Origin: Magicicada septendecula | Lineage: Eukaryota; Arthropoda; Insecta; Hemiptera; Cicadidae | Length of the DNA stretch: 64,000 nt | Reading direction: 5' to 3' | Assembly: GCA_034769895.1 (NCBI GenBank) | Contig: CM068367.1 | Span: 127,894,927-127,958,926 of the forward strand | Part shown: piece by piece, positions 23,961 to 37,200 of the stretch | How the letters are laid out: each line of letters starts with the position of its first letter | How positions within the stretch are numbered: position 1 is the stretch's first letter | Translations under genes and position numbers: made by a program | The notes under the pieces: generated by a model | What the model was told of the DNA's origin: nothing | The model's input: only the letters and a program-made list of their open reading frames with translations | Databases searched by the model: none

Positions 23961-25020
23961 GACATCAACAAATTCACTCATAGAACTATTTTGTATACTT
24001 TTTATATATTTGTAAATAAACATACATTGTGAAACATCCAACTAATTCTTTTTAGTATCAGCTGATATATTAACAACATCTGATTTAAGTATTAATATCA
24101 TGTTAAGAATATGGGACTAAAGAATCACGTATCACACAAATGCAATATTTAAAAAACATTTGTGATAACCTTTGCATATAAAAACATGAAATAGAAAACA
24201 AATACAAATCAATATAAAATGTAACAGAAGTTGTACACTCTAAATACTAGAAATATTCACCAAAGATAATTATTCAACAAACTATATTCATCCAATATTC
24301 ATAATATTGGAAATTATGACTTGAATTAAATTGGTAACAAAAACTTGAATTAAAAGACACCACAATTTTTGACACAATGAACACTGGAAACATTTATAAA
24401 ACAAAAGTAGCCATCAAACCTAAAGCAATATGCAGCCCCATTATTGCCAACAAACAGCAAAAACTACTCCAAGCACAATTAGTTTATCATAGTCAACATG
24501 GCTGATTATGGGATACAGTGTAATGCTTGAAACATGTCTAATGAGAGTACATACGTATTAGTCTGTATACCTAAATAACATTAATCTGGTAATTTAATAC
24601 TCAAGAAAGTTGTGTCCATCAGAAGCATACCACGAATGTACATCCAGCATTTTAGACTTCAAAATTCATAAATATACACAAATAAAATGTTTTACCTCTT
24701 CACGATACAGAGAGTAATGTCCCATTCTGTGAAATCCCTTCTTCTATTTTGGCATTCTCCAGCTGCTTTAAATGCGAGAGCGGCTTGGCATACAAGTGAA
24801 GGGTGATGCGCAGTGGGAAATGTATGGTCAAAAATGACCTTTCCGTGTTGACAATGGTTTTGGCATGGGGCAATGTCAACTGCATATATCATTTTACACA
24901 TTGGTGTTTCCTTTCTTTTATTGTAAAGGAGTACTGATTTATGGAGAAGCAGTGTCAACTTGTTCAGGAGAGTAGTTTTTGTACATGTGTGTATATGGTA
25001 GTACCAAATATTTGTACAGT
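23961..25020. other. Region without firm features
   Basis: AT-rich. A less AT-rich block at 24692-24958 has overlapping minus-strand frames (88 and 61 aa) but no recognisable domain or clear exon boundaries. Not called as a gene. Confidence 0.4.
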
Positions 25021-25383
25021 GGTACAGTAAAATTGAAAGTTAAGGGCATATGCACAGAAACCAATTTATGGATGGATGAGTCCACTTTTAAATTGTGAAT
25101 GGTGGGAGGGTACCAGAGAATCAGCTAGTATACAACTAGAGGTGTTGCCAACTTGCGCATGTTGTTTTAGTTACCAGTACGTTGTTAGTTACTGTTTTAC
25201 GCACTATCTCAGTCTTCCATTTGTTATTTTTATCTCAATTTTTTATTAATTGTATCGTTGTTTTGCAGTCACTCATTTTTATTAGTTATTTAATTTTTTA
25301 GTTAATTTCTATTGGTAGTTTTTTCTGTAATTACGTATTATCGTAATTATTTGTGTTATCACCCAGTAACGGGATTTGTTAAA

Positions 25384-25740
25384 ATGGATACTTCTCTTTC
25401 AACTAGTAAAGGCAGGGAAGTAATTTTTAATCAAATATAATTAATTCACTACCAACTCGGAACACAAAGTTTTTTATGGGCAAAAATATAAAAGTTTTAC
25501 CTTAGAGCCTGAATCAGTTTTCGCTTTTAATAAGCTTCTTCAGACACTCATTAATTTTTAATGTTTTACAATTTATGAAAACAGAAGAAGGTTTTACAGT
25601 TTTTGAAGGAATAAAAATTCCAATTAAAAGTGTTTTCGAACGGGTTACTGCGGCAACTGGAATATCTTACTCGCACGTTATCGCATATCACAAAGGACGG
25701 AGAAAAATTAGGACAGTTTAAGAGCCCAAACCCCAGGTTA
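25384..25740 (+). pseudogene. Tc1/mariner-like transposase N-terminus, interrupted
   Basis: Starts at ATG 25384 (MDTSLSTSKGREVIFN), is broken by the 120-bp insertion at 25432, and continues in frame from 25563 with QFMKTEEG...PIKSVFERVTAATGIS, the helix-turn-helix region that precedes the DDE domain in this transposase group, until a stop after KIRTV. The duplicated 11 bp plus the insert account exactly for the break. The catalytic domain is absent or unrecognisable. Confidence 0.6.
25432..25551 (-). mobile_element. Solo Penelope-type terminal repeat
   Basis: A 120-bp single copy of the terminal sequence seen in the elements at 5336 and 8908 (CACTACCAACTCGGAACACA...), with an 11-bp target duplication TAATTTTTAAT (25421-25431 and 25552-25562). 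The minus strand keeps a hammerhead-like core: CTGAAGA (25543-25537), stem GCTT/AAGC, GAAA (25522-25519). No inverted partner and no tail. Confidence 0.75.
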
Positions 25741-25820
25741 GTCGAAATTACTTGCTTTTTACTTCTTCAAGAAACAGCTTTTTGTTGACCAGGATTAGAA
25801 AGATAATACGAAGAACGCGT

Positions 25821-26424
25821 TCCTTTATGTAATGATAAACTAGAGAGATAGTCGTGTGTAATTAAGGAGTGGAAGTGTAGAGTTTGCAAATTCCATTGCG
25901 ATAAGAACGGTCAGGAAGGCTGTTTTTTTTATATCTCAGCAGTACACAATGGCAGAACCAAACAATTCAGATATGTTTATAAAACATTCTGATATATAAG
26001 TGTGCCGCGCACGTGCACACACAAATAGAGATTCGTGGTGACAAACAAACCTTACCAGTCGTGAGTTTTTGTTACTATTAGAAATAAGATTCATAGGCTG
26101 GCTGCACTATTGCTGATAATAACAATTCTATTCTCATGTCTCATAGTAACTCCCTCCACATCGCATTTCCCTTCTGACCATAAGTGCTAAAGCCTTTCAG
26201 TGATATGATAACGATACATTATAATGAAGCAAAGAACTTTATGTGTGTAGTGCTTCAATGTTTGTGACTGATGAACGTTTGGCAGATCTAGGTAAAATAC
26301 TTTCTTACCTAAAGATGACTACTACTCTGTGTAACTTAACAAATGAGCAGCAGTACCAGCTGAAAATTAAAAGACCAACATCATCTAGATCGTCAGCTAA
26401 AATAGTAGGCAAAAATCAACATGG
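25821..26424. other. Left flank of the nested LTR block
   Basis: No recognisable coding or repeat. The frame at 26243-26473 runs into the LTR and looks fortuitous. Confidence 0.4.
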
Positions 26425-26428
26425 CTAT

Positions 26429-29400
26429 TGTAACGCGACCCTGTATGCCGGTCCTTACAAAAATAAAAATTAGATGGAAAATTTTATAGAAAAATAAAAT
26501 TTTCAATAAAAAAAAATTTTGTTTATGTTAATCAATGTGTGTAAGTAAGAAATAAAGCTGTTTTAAAGGTTTCGTAAAAATTTTAATAAATAATCGATTT
26601 TTATCGATTGAGAACAATTATCGACTCCGTCTCAGGGAATTATCGATTGTGCATACAGTATAAAAATTATTATAGGTATTATATAAAGGACAGGTTCTTT
26701 GAGCGATTAAATTAATAGTCAGAGAAGGGTGACGAGAAAGTATAACATTAACAATTAAAATAAATTTAATAATTATTATTTAACAGTATTCAAATAATTC
26801 GTATGTATAATGTTTAAGAAAATTGTTTTGTCAGACCAGATGTAGCTTCTATGACGTCACTCGAGGTGGAATGCAGATTGGTAAATTCAAAGATGGCCGC
26901 TATTCGATCTGGATATGTTACTGCAAAAGTCGTCTTGTTAAAAACTCAACAAAATTATCTTCATGAATGTTTGAAATGTTCCCGCACTGGTGTAATCTGT
27001 CTATTAGGTAGTTTGGTGTGTTCTGAAGAAGTGTTCCGTGTATATTGGTGTTAATTACGTTATTTGGTATGTGTTCACTTCTGTTGGTTAGGTTGTCTGT
27101 AAAAGTGATTATGCGTTGTAGCGTGAATTGTGTCAAATATATTGTTTTACTGTTTTATATCACTCGTATCATGAAGTTAGGTGTTATTTTTCAATATTGT
27201 CGTTAAAGTTTTGGTAAATTTAGCTAAGAAAGTGTTCAATTCATCTAACTCTCGATGCACTAACATTAATGGCAATTTGTCGTACCATTTTCTACTCGGT
27301 TTTAAGGAACGTTTTTTCACACAACTATTCAACAAAAGACTAATTAACTTGGTCAAAATCTGGCCCAGTTAATCTTTGAAAAAGTATTGTTAACATATTT
27401 CGATTACCCATACACATGATACAATATTACATTATATATGGAATTTATTTATTTTATTCATCACTTTCATGAATTATGAATCTTATCATTGGTTTAATCA
27501 TCTCATTCCCTTTAAATTGATATATTATAGTCCATATCTGTAGACATTTTGTGGAAATTAACAAATTTCTTTCCCTTTTGGAAATATAGGCTCAAAATTG
27601 GATTTCCGTCTTTATACAAATTTTCCTCCATTTTAATTATCATTAATACTATTATAATAAATTTTAATTAGTCATATTCCTCTTCCTTTCCTTAAATACA
27701 TATAAATTAAACCTTTGAACTGGTTTTTTGTGTTAATCTCTGAATTTGACATTGCTCTTTAAAATTAATCAATTTATATATTTTGAAAATTTACAATATT
27801 TTAAGGTATATTTACTTATTATCATTTTAACTCATAGGATCATTCCCAGTAGTGGTTAACTGATTTACCTTATCTAAATCTTGCTAGTTTACAGGATTTA
27901 TAAGGGAATTATACTGGTTTATATGGTTTCTGTGAATTCACCAAATGGCCTAGAGTTTAGAATTTTACATTTCTGTCTTTCTCAAATAAATTTAATCTTA
28001 CCTCCTCCTCTGACTTTACATAGTTACTATTACATGAAAATAAAATGGTTTATAACTTATTGTGAGGTGTAGTATTTAATTAACACTACTGTTATTAAAA
28101 TAAATAATTATGAACATTATTTAGCAATCTGCACAATTGAACATATTGCTGACATGGTTTGAACATATACTTTTAACTCTTTTTGAGTTAACATAGCATA
28201 CCTACTGAAACATTATTAATGGTATGTATGCTGTTATTTAGCAAACATTATTCATTTTAAACACATAATATAAATCTTATTTTCTAATAACTCTTACAAA
28301 CACATTGATTTTATGGCTGTGAACAAACAGTCTATTTAAACATTTTAAACCTATGAATACTAAATTAATGCCAGTCCTTTCTGGTCTAAACCATTATTAT
28401 TTATGATCCCCTTCATCAGTAAACATGACCACCCATACTCTAGTTATTAGCACTTTTTACAAATGTCTTGTAAATAAAGAATTACATTAAAATAATAAAA
28501 TACTGGAAATCTTCCATTTTATTATTTTATTATGCTGTTTATTATTGGATATTAAAGTTGTTATATAGCATATCGATAAGTCATTGTATCACTAACTTTA
28601 AGTTTATTGCATTTCCAAAAAACACTTACACAAATTCACTTTCACTGTTGGTTCTGATATTTTGAGTCTTATTATCTCAGACCAGACCTTTCGTAATCAT
28701 GGACTGTTAAGACTTGTTTATTTTCTTATCACACAATAGCTTTAGTCGGTTCACTTCTTATAATACTATACAGCACTTTAGTTTTCTAAATAATTACATT
28801 TTTATAGGATTTTGGTATGTTATACTTTCTTTTTTAATCGTTTTTGTGGGTTTGGGGTTGATGGTAGTTAATTATAATAATAGGTTTTACAACGGTGTTT
28901 CTTTCATACTATTTCTTCCTCTCCTCCTATCTTCTTTCTTGTCCTTCTTCTTATCTTCTTTCTTGTCTTCATTCTTGTCCTGCTTCTGGTCTTCATTCTT
29001 GTCCTTCTTCTAGTCTTCATTCTTCTGGTCTTCTTGTCTTCCTTCTTCATTCTTGGGTAAACCAAGGTACTTTGTGTTATCTCGACTGATGTTTAGTTTG
29101 GAGCATCTAATTTATTTACTGATACGGACCTTGTTCTTCTCTAAAGGTTTCAGGGTATTTTCTTCCTGATCACAAACTTTATTCTGCCTTCTTCTTGTTT
29201 TTGGGGTATTTTGGTATTCACCACTCTTAAACTGATTCTCTTTCTTCTTGGTATGGTGTTATTTAATTTGTTTACTGCTCCTAGCTTCCTGGGTAAATTA
29301 CTGATCTTATAATATGAGTTGCTTTCAATACTTTCTTTGATATTTAAACAGTGGTTTTTATATAATGTAATGAGGATTTTTATTTTATCGTGGTTCATTC

Positions 29401-29507
29401 CTTTGATTTCCTTAAATCTCATTCAATATTATTTTAACATATGTGGTGTAATTAAACTTTATGATTTTATATGACTTAATAAGTAGTGGATTTTCTGTCA
29501 CGCTACA
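26429..29507 (-). repeat. Element A 3' LTR
   Basis: 3079 bp, unusually long for an LTR. TG...CA termini. Contains a CTTCTTGTC-rich low-complexity stretch (about 28915-29060) and a damaged version of the small minus-strand frame that is intact in the other LTR: one T is missing near 26933, which truncates it. Near-identical partner at 58758-61834. Confidence 0.92.
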
Positions 29508-29521
29508 GAATGCCCTTCTCC
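29508..29521 (-). promoter_or_regulatory. Polypurine tract of element A
   Basis: Minus-strand GGAGAAGGGCATTC directly abuts the 3' LTR. The preceding ATTACTTCTG is shared with element C at the same position, supporting common ancestry and the function of this site as plus-strand primer. Confidence 0.7.
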
Positions 29522-30767
29522 AGAAGTAATTTTTGCAGACTATACTTACTTTGTCTGAAACAATTGCTTATGATAATTATTCTAGGTTTGTTATTATTCT
29601 GGACTTCCTTCCATTTTAAAAATTTTCTTATTTATATTTGAGTTTATATCTTTCTCATTCTCATTGGATCTTCCTTGATAGTAATAGTCATCTGAGTTTT
29701 ATACTTATTATTTCATTTTCATATTTCTTCTTAGTATTTTCTCCTTGGGATATTTCCTCCCTATCGTTCCCTACTTTGTGAGCTGGTTCAGTTCAGAGAG
29801 GCACTGTACGCTACTTCCTCTGCTGTCCAATACTTCACACCTATTTGAGTACAGAGGCAAATCATCTCTGCTCAAAAAACATATTAATACTGCTGGAATT
29901 ATCTACAGACAGATTAAAAAATTATTCAGAATAGTACACATTTGTTACTATTTTAAAAAAAATATCTTTGGGATACTTCACTTATTACTTATTATATTTC
30001 TCAGAGATTTTAATATTCCTATCTCAGTTGTTCTTCTGACTCGTTAACTGGATGTTTCATTCATTTGATATTATGGTAGGAAGCTCTTCTATTATTACAT
30101 TTTTCAACTTTTCTTATCATATAAATCTTTTGGTTATAAATTCTTTATTACCTTCTGGTTTTTTTATTATAATCTGCATTGTTTATTGTAGCATATCTTT
30201 ATGACATTTTTAGACTGTTTCTTTGTTCTTATTATTTCCACTTGTTCTATTTGCTAGAACTTTTTATAACTGTCATTATCATAATTGACATTTAATTCAT
30301 AAATCATTTTATATTAATTCGTTTAATTACATAAATCCTTGATATTATTCTCACATTATTCCTGTCATGGTTATTATACTTTCGAATGAATGTTTTTTTA
30401 TTAATTTCATAATGAGGTCATAATTTCTCCTCATACCACTTCAAAGTTTTATTATCTCATAATTCCAAATAAGTCTTTGTACTTTATTATATTCAATCAC
30501 TGAAATCGTATTAACTCAAATCGTATCACATTTTTTTTTTTTTAATTTCCTTTGGCATCATTTTATGGAAAGGTTTTTACTCTTTATATTTAAATTAGAC
30601 ATGATCATACTTTCCAGAATTATCTGTTTTAATTCTAAAGTCTGTTTCCTTTATTCATCCCATTATGATCCTTTATAAACATGGAAATTATATTTTATGC
30701 TTACCATAAATATGGTATTAGATCTCTTCTGTTTATCTCAACAAAGTGTTTTATTAATAATTGGTTG
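29522..30767. other. Element A 3' internal non-coding region
   Basis: AT-rich interior between pol and the 3' LTR. Open frames here (for example 29745-30047) show no domain. No envelope gene seen. Confidence 0.6.
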
Positions 30768-30775
30768 GTAAGTTG

Positions 30776-33554
30776 CAGTGGCGGCCCGTGCTTAGGTTTG
30801 CACGGTTGCACAACCCCCATTAAATCCTGTAAATTTAATTGCATTTTTAATCCTGTAAATCCCCCATAAACTGTATTTTAAATTATAAAATTATGAAAAC
30901 AACAATAATTAAGAAGTGTTTTCAACGTAATTAATCATTTGTTGATTGAAAAGTGCAGAGCACTTAACAAAAACCGTACACGCTCTCGCCGCGGTGTACT
31001 ACGAGTGTGTACACCAGCTGTGACGCGCTTGGTATATGGAGAAACACAATGTAGTTTTGCACTGGCTGGCTACACTAGGGTGTTCCTATTACATCGCTAT
31101 AGCTTCGCCTGGTGTGATTAGGGACTGCAAACTCCGCTTGTCAGTCACGGCGCCACCAGTTTGTTGGAATTTGTATGGTTATGTTGTTTTATTAGTTCAG
31201 TTCATTAGTGTCGGTCGAATTTTTTGTGAAATGTATTGTTAGTGTCAGTTAAGTGCTAGTACAATTCATTGTTAAATATAAATAATAGTGCATATTAAAG
31301 GATTAAGGCGTCTCGTAGGCCGCAATGACGAAAACTTAATGAAAACACCGTTCAGTTTACGTCCAATTGAGGAAAAAATTGAAATTAGAGAGTAGGTAGA
31401 CCTACACCAGATCTTTCAAGTTTTAATCAAACTGTAAAGTCAGGTAATAGAATTTTTAATCGTAAATTTAAAACAGACTTATACAATAAATATTCCTTGT
31501 TATGTGGGTGTGACACTAAAATTTCATTATTTTGCTTTCCTTGTATATTGTTTGGAGGGGAGGAGACTTGGACTAAGACTGGATTTAAAGACTTAAACCA
31601 TTTTAATGACAGAACTAAAAAACATGAGGCTTCAGGTACCCACATAAAAAATAGTTTACAGTTAGCATTGTTAGGAACAACTAACATAGCAGAATAACTA
31701 GATACAGCTTATAGGAGAAATATTGTAGCTCACAGTGAACAAGTTAAGCAGAACAGATATGTGCTAAGTATTATTATCAACTGTATTCGTTTCTGTGGTG
31801 TGTTTGAACTAGCTTTAAGATGCCACGATGAGTCTAAAGAATCAAATAATCCAGGGATTTTTAGAGGGTTAATAGATTTTAGTGCAGAACTAGATACAGT
31901 TTTAAAAACCATCTTGAAACTTCAGCAGTATTTAGGGGTACTTCTAAAACCATTCTTGATGAGTTAAAACACCACAAAATAAATGAAACTCCCCAAAAGC
32001 TCATTGCACAGACATATGATGGAGCATCTGTAATGGCTGGAACTTCTAGTGGTGTACATGCAATTGTACAAAATTGTTATGCCGATGCCGAATATGTTCA
32101 TTGTCATGCACATTAGCTGAATTTAGTTGTAATCAAAGCTGCATCAATAAACAGGGAAGTTCGAGTTTTCTTTGCCAATGTTCAAGGTCTTTGCGCTTTT
32201 TTCTCAGTTAGTCCGCAAGAACATCAATACTAGATGCAGTAGTAAAAAAGCGGTTACCCAAATCTGTACCTACCAGATGGAATTTTCAATCGAGAAGTGT
32301 CACAACAATTTATGATCACATGCAGGACCTAATACAGTGCATGAAAACAATATTAGATTTTTATCACTTAAAAAATGACAGTAGACTACTCTTTCACAGG
32401 CTTGTGGCCATTTAAAAGTTTTAGTAAGTAAAAACTTTATTTTTGGCTCTCATTTTTTAGAAAAATGATGCCACTTACTGACATACTCTTTAATCAGCTC
32501 CAGAAAATAGACAATGATCTCACTGTTATAAAACGGTCTCTTACAAGTTTTGAAGAAAATGTGTTGAAAATCAGAAATAATATTGACACAGACACTGGAG
32601 AGCCACAACAATCATCACAAAGTTCACCTCCAAAGAAAAGGAAGATTGACAAAACTGAGTGGAAGAGACAGGCGAAGGAAGTATATGATGTGATTATATG
32701 CCAAATAAAGGAACGGTTTAGATTCACGAGCCATCTCGTAGAAGCATCTTTGTTCATGTCAGAAAAGTTTCCAGATTATGATTCTAAATTTCCAGAAGAC
32801 ACTGTAAAAACTGTGTCCAATGGTTACAATTTTCTCAATTTTAAAAAACTTTGTACGGAACTTGCAACAATCTATAGTGCAACTGATTTTAGAAGACTGT
32901 CAGGGGCTGTTAGTTTGTACTCTTTTTTCAAAGACAATAAGTTAGATGAAACTTTTAGTGAAGCTGTAAAACTCTTAGATATTTTGATTGCAATACCAAT
33001 GACCTCTTCTGAAGCAGAAAGATGTTTTTCGACGCTTAAAAGAATAAAGACATTTCTAAGGAACACCATGTTGCAAGAGAGGTTGTCTGCATTGACCATG
33101 CTCTCAATAGAAAGAGACCTGATCATGGAAATTCCTGATTTCAATCAGAAGATGATTGAATAATTTGCCCGTCTGAAAGAAAGGCGGATGGATTTTCTTT
33201 TCAAATAAGGGTAAGTGACAAAATTATTCCCAAGTATAACTATATTTTTCAATATTAATTATGTATACACAGTAAAATAGTTTATCTGAAGTGAATTAAT
33301 ACTAAAATAAATAGGCCTGTTATTACGTTAACTAATTTCAAAATACAGTAATTTCAATACATTTTTTGGATGCTGTTACACAGAAAATGTTATATTACCG
33401 TATAAGTCATAATTCTGAATTAAATAAAACAATACTAACTTTATTATTCAGTCATATAAACTTAGTGATATTTTAGCATTTTCTATTTAAACAATTTAAT
33501 ACCATCCAACCCACAACTGCAACCCCCAAAATTTTCAACCACCAGCCGCCACTG
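30776..33554 (+). mobile_element. hAT transposon copy 2, complete ends
   Basis: A 2779-bp element with termini CAGTGGCGGC at 30776 and its complement ending at 33554. It is flanked by a perfect 8-bp duplication GTAAGTTG (30768-30775 and 33555-33562), the hallmark of hAT insertion. It lies inside the 3' non-coding region of element A, so it inserted after A. The encoded transposase is broken, so another copy probably moved it. Confidence 0.93.
31328..33208 (+). pseudogene. hAT transposase (ZMYM1-like), broken and internally deleted
   Basis: Pieces in order: start-proximal FSLRPIEEKIEIRE, a frame change near 31393, then PTPDLSSFNQTVKSGNRIFN leading into the TTF-like zinc finger LLCGCDTKISLFCFPC (31490-31545). 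After an in-frame TAA at 31695-31697 comes GVFELALRCHDES...NNPGIFRGL. Compared with copy 1 a block of a few hundred bp is missing, including the ADETTD-type acidic segment. Then come LIAQTYDGASVMAG and VHCHAH, and from 32465 the C-terminal part with ERCFSTLKRIKTFLRNTM. An in-frame TAA at 33161-33163 precedes the natural ending ARLKERRMDFLFK (33208). Confidence 0.85.
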
Positions 33555-33599
33555 GTAAGTTGTACTTATTCTTGGTTTGGACACTTGATTTATACACAA

Positions 33600-34265
33600 T
33601 TCAAAATTCACTCTTCTTATATTATTCCATAAAGTTTTCAAATAATTGTATGTAAGGTGGGCTTGCTTTTCTTTTTAGAATTTATATTATTTCAATCTAA
33701 ATTCTGTTTTATATTTATCTCTTCAAAATGTTTTTTCTCAAATTCTTGGTTAGTAAAGTGAACTTACAATCTTTTTTTTTTTTTAAATTTAGATGATTTC
33801 TCATTCTAAATTCTTTTTTATATTCTTGCCATAAAGTTTTCTTCAAATAGTTGTTATGTAAAGTATTACATTGTTTTTGGAATTTTGAGTTTTTTATTCC
33901 TAAATTCTTGTTTTCTATTCTCTTCCAAAATGTTTATTTCAAATTCCTGGTTAGTAAGATGGTCTTACATTGTTTTAAAATTTTGATGATTTTATTCTAA
34001 TTCCTGTTTTATTCTCTTCCAAAATGTTTATTTCAAATTCCGGTTAGTAAGATGGTCTTACATTGTTTTAAAATTTTGATGATTTATAAATTCTTTTTTG
34101 TTATATTCTTACTTCCAAATAGTTTCTTTCAAATAAATTGTATGTAATTGTCTTACATTGTTTTTGGAATTTTGAGTTTTTTCTAAATTCTTGTTTTCTA
34201 TTCTCTTCCAAAATGTTTATTTCAAATTCCTGGTTAGTAAGATGGTCTTACATTGTTTTAAAATT
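33600..34265. repeat. Degenerate tandem repeat, about 90-130 bp period
   Basis: Six or seven imperfect copies of a unit with TTCCAAAATGTTTATTTCAA, then TGGTTAGTAAGATGGTCTTA, then CATTGTTTTAAAATTTTGAT (clear starts near 33925, 34015 and 34205; more diverged ones before and between). It sits between pol and the 3' LTR of element A. Confidence 0.75.
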
Positions 34266-34273
34266 TGGATGAT

Positions 34274-37200
34274 TTATTCATAAAATTTCTTCATGGATGC
34301 CTGGTTAAAGACACCCTTAACTTTATTTGAATTCATTTCCTTTATTTCATACGTGTTGTTGTTATTGTTCTTAGAGACAATATAGGGACCAGTGTACAGA
34401 AGCAATAATTTTTTTGTTATCCCCTCTAAGGAACTGGGTAATTCCCTATTCTTCAACAACACCTTCTCTCCAACGGTATAATTAATAACCTTACCCATGC
34501 TTTTATCGTACTTATTCCGCCGTTTCTCCTGATCTTCGGCCACCTTATATTGAAATTGAATTCTATTAAATATATATTTATGCTCTCTGGGGAACTCCAA
34601 GATATCTTCGATCTCCCTAGGGGGTTGTCTTTCGTACATTGCGGAGTATGGGGTTATTCCTATGGCTGGATGGTATGCCAGGTTGAGGAATTCTTCAGTG
34701 GCCTCCAAGTATTCTTGCCACCTCCTCTGCTGATCGTGGCAATACATTCTTAATAGGCGCCCCACCTCTCGCAAGACTCTTTCGGCCGGGTTACTGCTCG
34801 GGTGGTATACTGATGTCTTGTATGTATGAACCCCCATTGACAGCAGTGTATCCCGCCATTTCCTCCCCTTGAATTGTGTTCCGTGGTCGGTTATGATCGA
34901 TACCAGTTTTCCGACGGTTGGGAAGTACTGGTTGATTAGGATTTCAAGAACTTTATTCGTAGTCACCCGATTCGCTAGGTATAGCTTAACGAACTTGGTA
35001 TAATGGTCCATTATGATGACGAGATATTTGTATCGGTGGCGGCCTCCACTGCGGGGAAATGGCCCACAGATATCTAGGAATACCTTCTCAAGTTTCGACT
35101 GAGAGGTTATCGGAATCATCTGCCCCTCTCTTTTCTCGTTGTTTGTTTTTACGAGTTGGCAAATGCGACAGTTTCTTATGTACTTTCGTACTTTCCGATT
35201 TATGTCTTTGATATGGCAGCTCTCTTCCAGGGCCTTTACCACCTTTAAGGCGCCCATATGCCCATATCGAACATGATAATTGAACACTATCTCCTTCTCG
35301 ATATGGGTCGGAATTATAATCTTCCATTCCTCCTTATATAAAGATGGTCTTGAAAACAGGATTCCATTATGTATTTTATAATATTGGGAGATTGTCTCAT
35401 CCCCTGCTTCCAATCTTGTGATAATAGAGATTAACTTCGGGTCAGTTTGTTGGTGTGTGCTTAGGTGTTCAAAAATTGATTGTAGACCGGCGCTGCTGCT
35501 TAGAATATGGTATACTTTAAGAATACTCTCCTTCTCCCCCTCGAACGTCTGTTTGTCAATGTCTACTCTAGACAATACGTCCGCGACGACATTCTTCCTT
35601 CCGGGGATATACTCCCACTTAAGGTTGTATTCTTGCAGCAATAGTATCCACCGCGTTAACCTTCCATGGCTTAACTTACATCTCTTAAGGAACGAGATAG
35701 ATTTATGGTCTGTCCGGACGGTAACGGAATAACCAAGGATATAAGTGCGGAACTTTCCGCACGCGAACACGACACTCAATAATTCCTTTTCTGTAACGTG
35801 GTAGTTTTTCTCACATTGATTCAATGCTCTGCTGGCAAAGCAGATCACAAGATGTTCGCCCTCCTCATCCTCTTGATATAAGGTAGTGCCGAGGCTGATG
35901 TCACTGGCATCACAATTAAGAAAGAAAGGCTTGTTAAAATCTGGATGGCGGAGTATAATGGGTTCAAGGAATTTTTGTTTTATTAGAGATAATATATTCT
36001 GTTGTTCATTACCCCAGATCCATTTATTTTTGGATGACAGTTGCGGCTGAAATCTGGCAGTCAGTTCTGAGTACTTTTCCTGGAACTTACGGTAGTAATT
36101 ACAGAGTCCCAGGAACGACTGTAACTGCCTTCGATTCTTATGTGTAGGAAAGTTCTGAATCGCTTCGACTTTTTCAGCCGACGGTGAGATTCCCTGATCA
36201 TTTAAGATGAAGCCTAAGAATTGTATTTCCTTAACAATGAAATGAGATTTTGCTAATTTCAGCGTAATATTATTCGTCGCTAGCTTCTGTAATACGTGTT
36301 CCACACGGTAGCAGTGTTCCTCCCAAGTTTCTGAGGACACTAGCAAGTCATTGACATATACGGTGGTGAATTGTAGTGCTTCTTGGCCAAGTATCTGGTC
36401 CATGCAGTGCACAAAGACTGCAACTGAGTTTACCAGTCCGAAAGGCAACCTCTTAAACTGGTAGTTCCGCCCTTCGAATATAAAGGCCAGATACTGGCGA
36501 CTCTGTGGATGTAATTCCACCTGCCAGTACCTGCACACCGTATCCCAGGTACTGAAGTATTTGGTACCGTGGAACCGTTTTAAAATCTCCTCAATCTCAC
36601 CGGGCGAAGTCCTGTCATTAATGATCATTTTATTTATTTCGTGCGCATCTAAACACAAACGGACTTGTCCGTTTTTCTTAGGAATAGCCACGATAGGACT
36701 TGTATATGGGGAATGGCTACTCTCTATAATGTCACGGTTAATCATTTGCTCTATTTCAGCTCTTACTGCTTGCTTTCGTGATTGCGCAATGGGGTATGAC
36801 TTCTGGTTAAAGTCCACTGTGTCTCGGAACTGTAGAGTACACTGGAAGTTTTTCACTTTACCGGGCTCATCAGAAAAGACTGATTTATATTTGTTATATA
36901 TGTTTATTAATTTGTTCGCTTGGTTTATTGTTAAACTTTCGCCAGTTATACCGCTCCGGAAATCCCTGATCTCCTGGATTTTTTGTGACCATAAATCTTC
37001 ATTGGAGGTGTCGTCTATCCTTTGCTCAATTATAGATGTTGGATGGATGTAATTAATTTTGCGGATTTGCTGGTGGATACTATCGGGAACGACTTGGTCA
37101 CTACCCACCAAGTTCGCCGTCCAAGTAAGTCCGTTAGAAAACAGCGATAATGTTTCAATTCTCAGATCAATGATGGCGGAATTCCTCCTAAGCACATCAC

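Larger units (their letters stand above)
25021..25820 (+). mobile_element. Tc1/mariner-like element copy 2 (5' half)
   Basis: Starts with GGTACAGTAAAATT at 25021-25034, shared with copy 1. A transposase N-terminus starts at 25384. The right end is not resolved; recognisable transposase is lost by about 25780. It is interrupted by a solo Penelope terminal repeat at 25432-25551. Confidence 0.5.

Noticed and set aside
24692..24958. Possible host exon on the minus strand
   Set aside because: Two overlapping frames, no recognisable domain and no convincing splice boundaries.
28714..29013. 99-aa Ser/Phe/Leu-rich frame in element A LTRs (also 61039-61338)
   Set aside because: Produced by CTTCTTGTC-like low-complexity sequence, antisense to the element.
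29508..34273. Possible envelope gene downstream of element A pol
   Set aside because: No frame with signal peptide, transmembrane segment or envelope-like features; the space is non-coding plus a hAT insertion.
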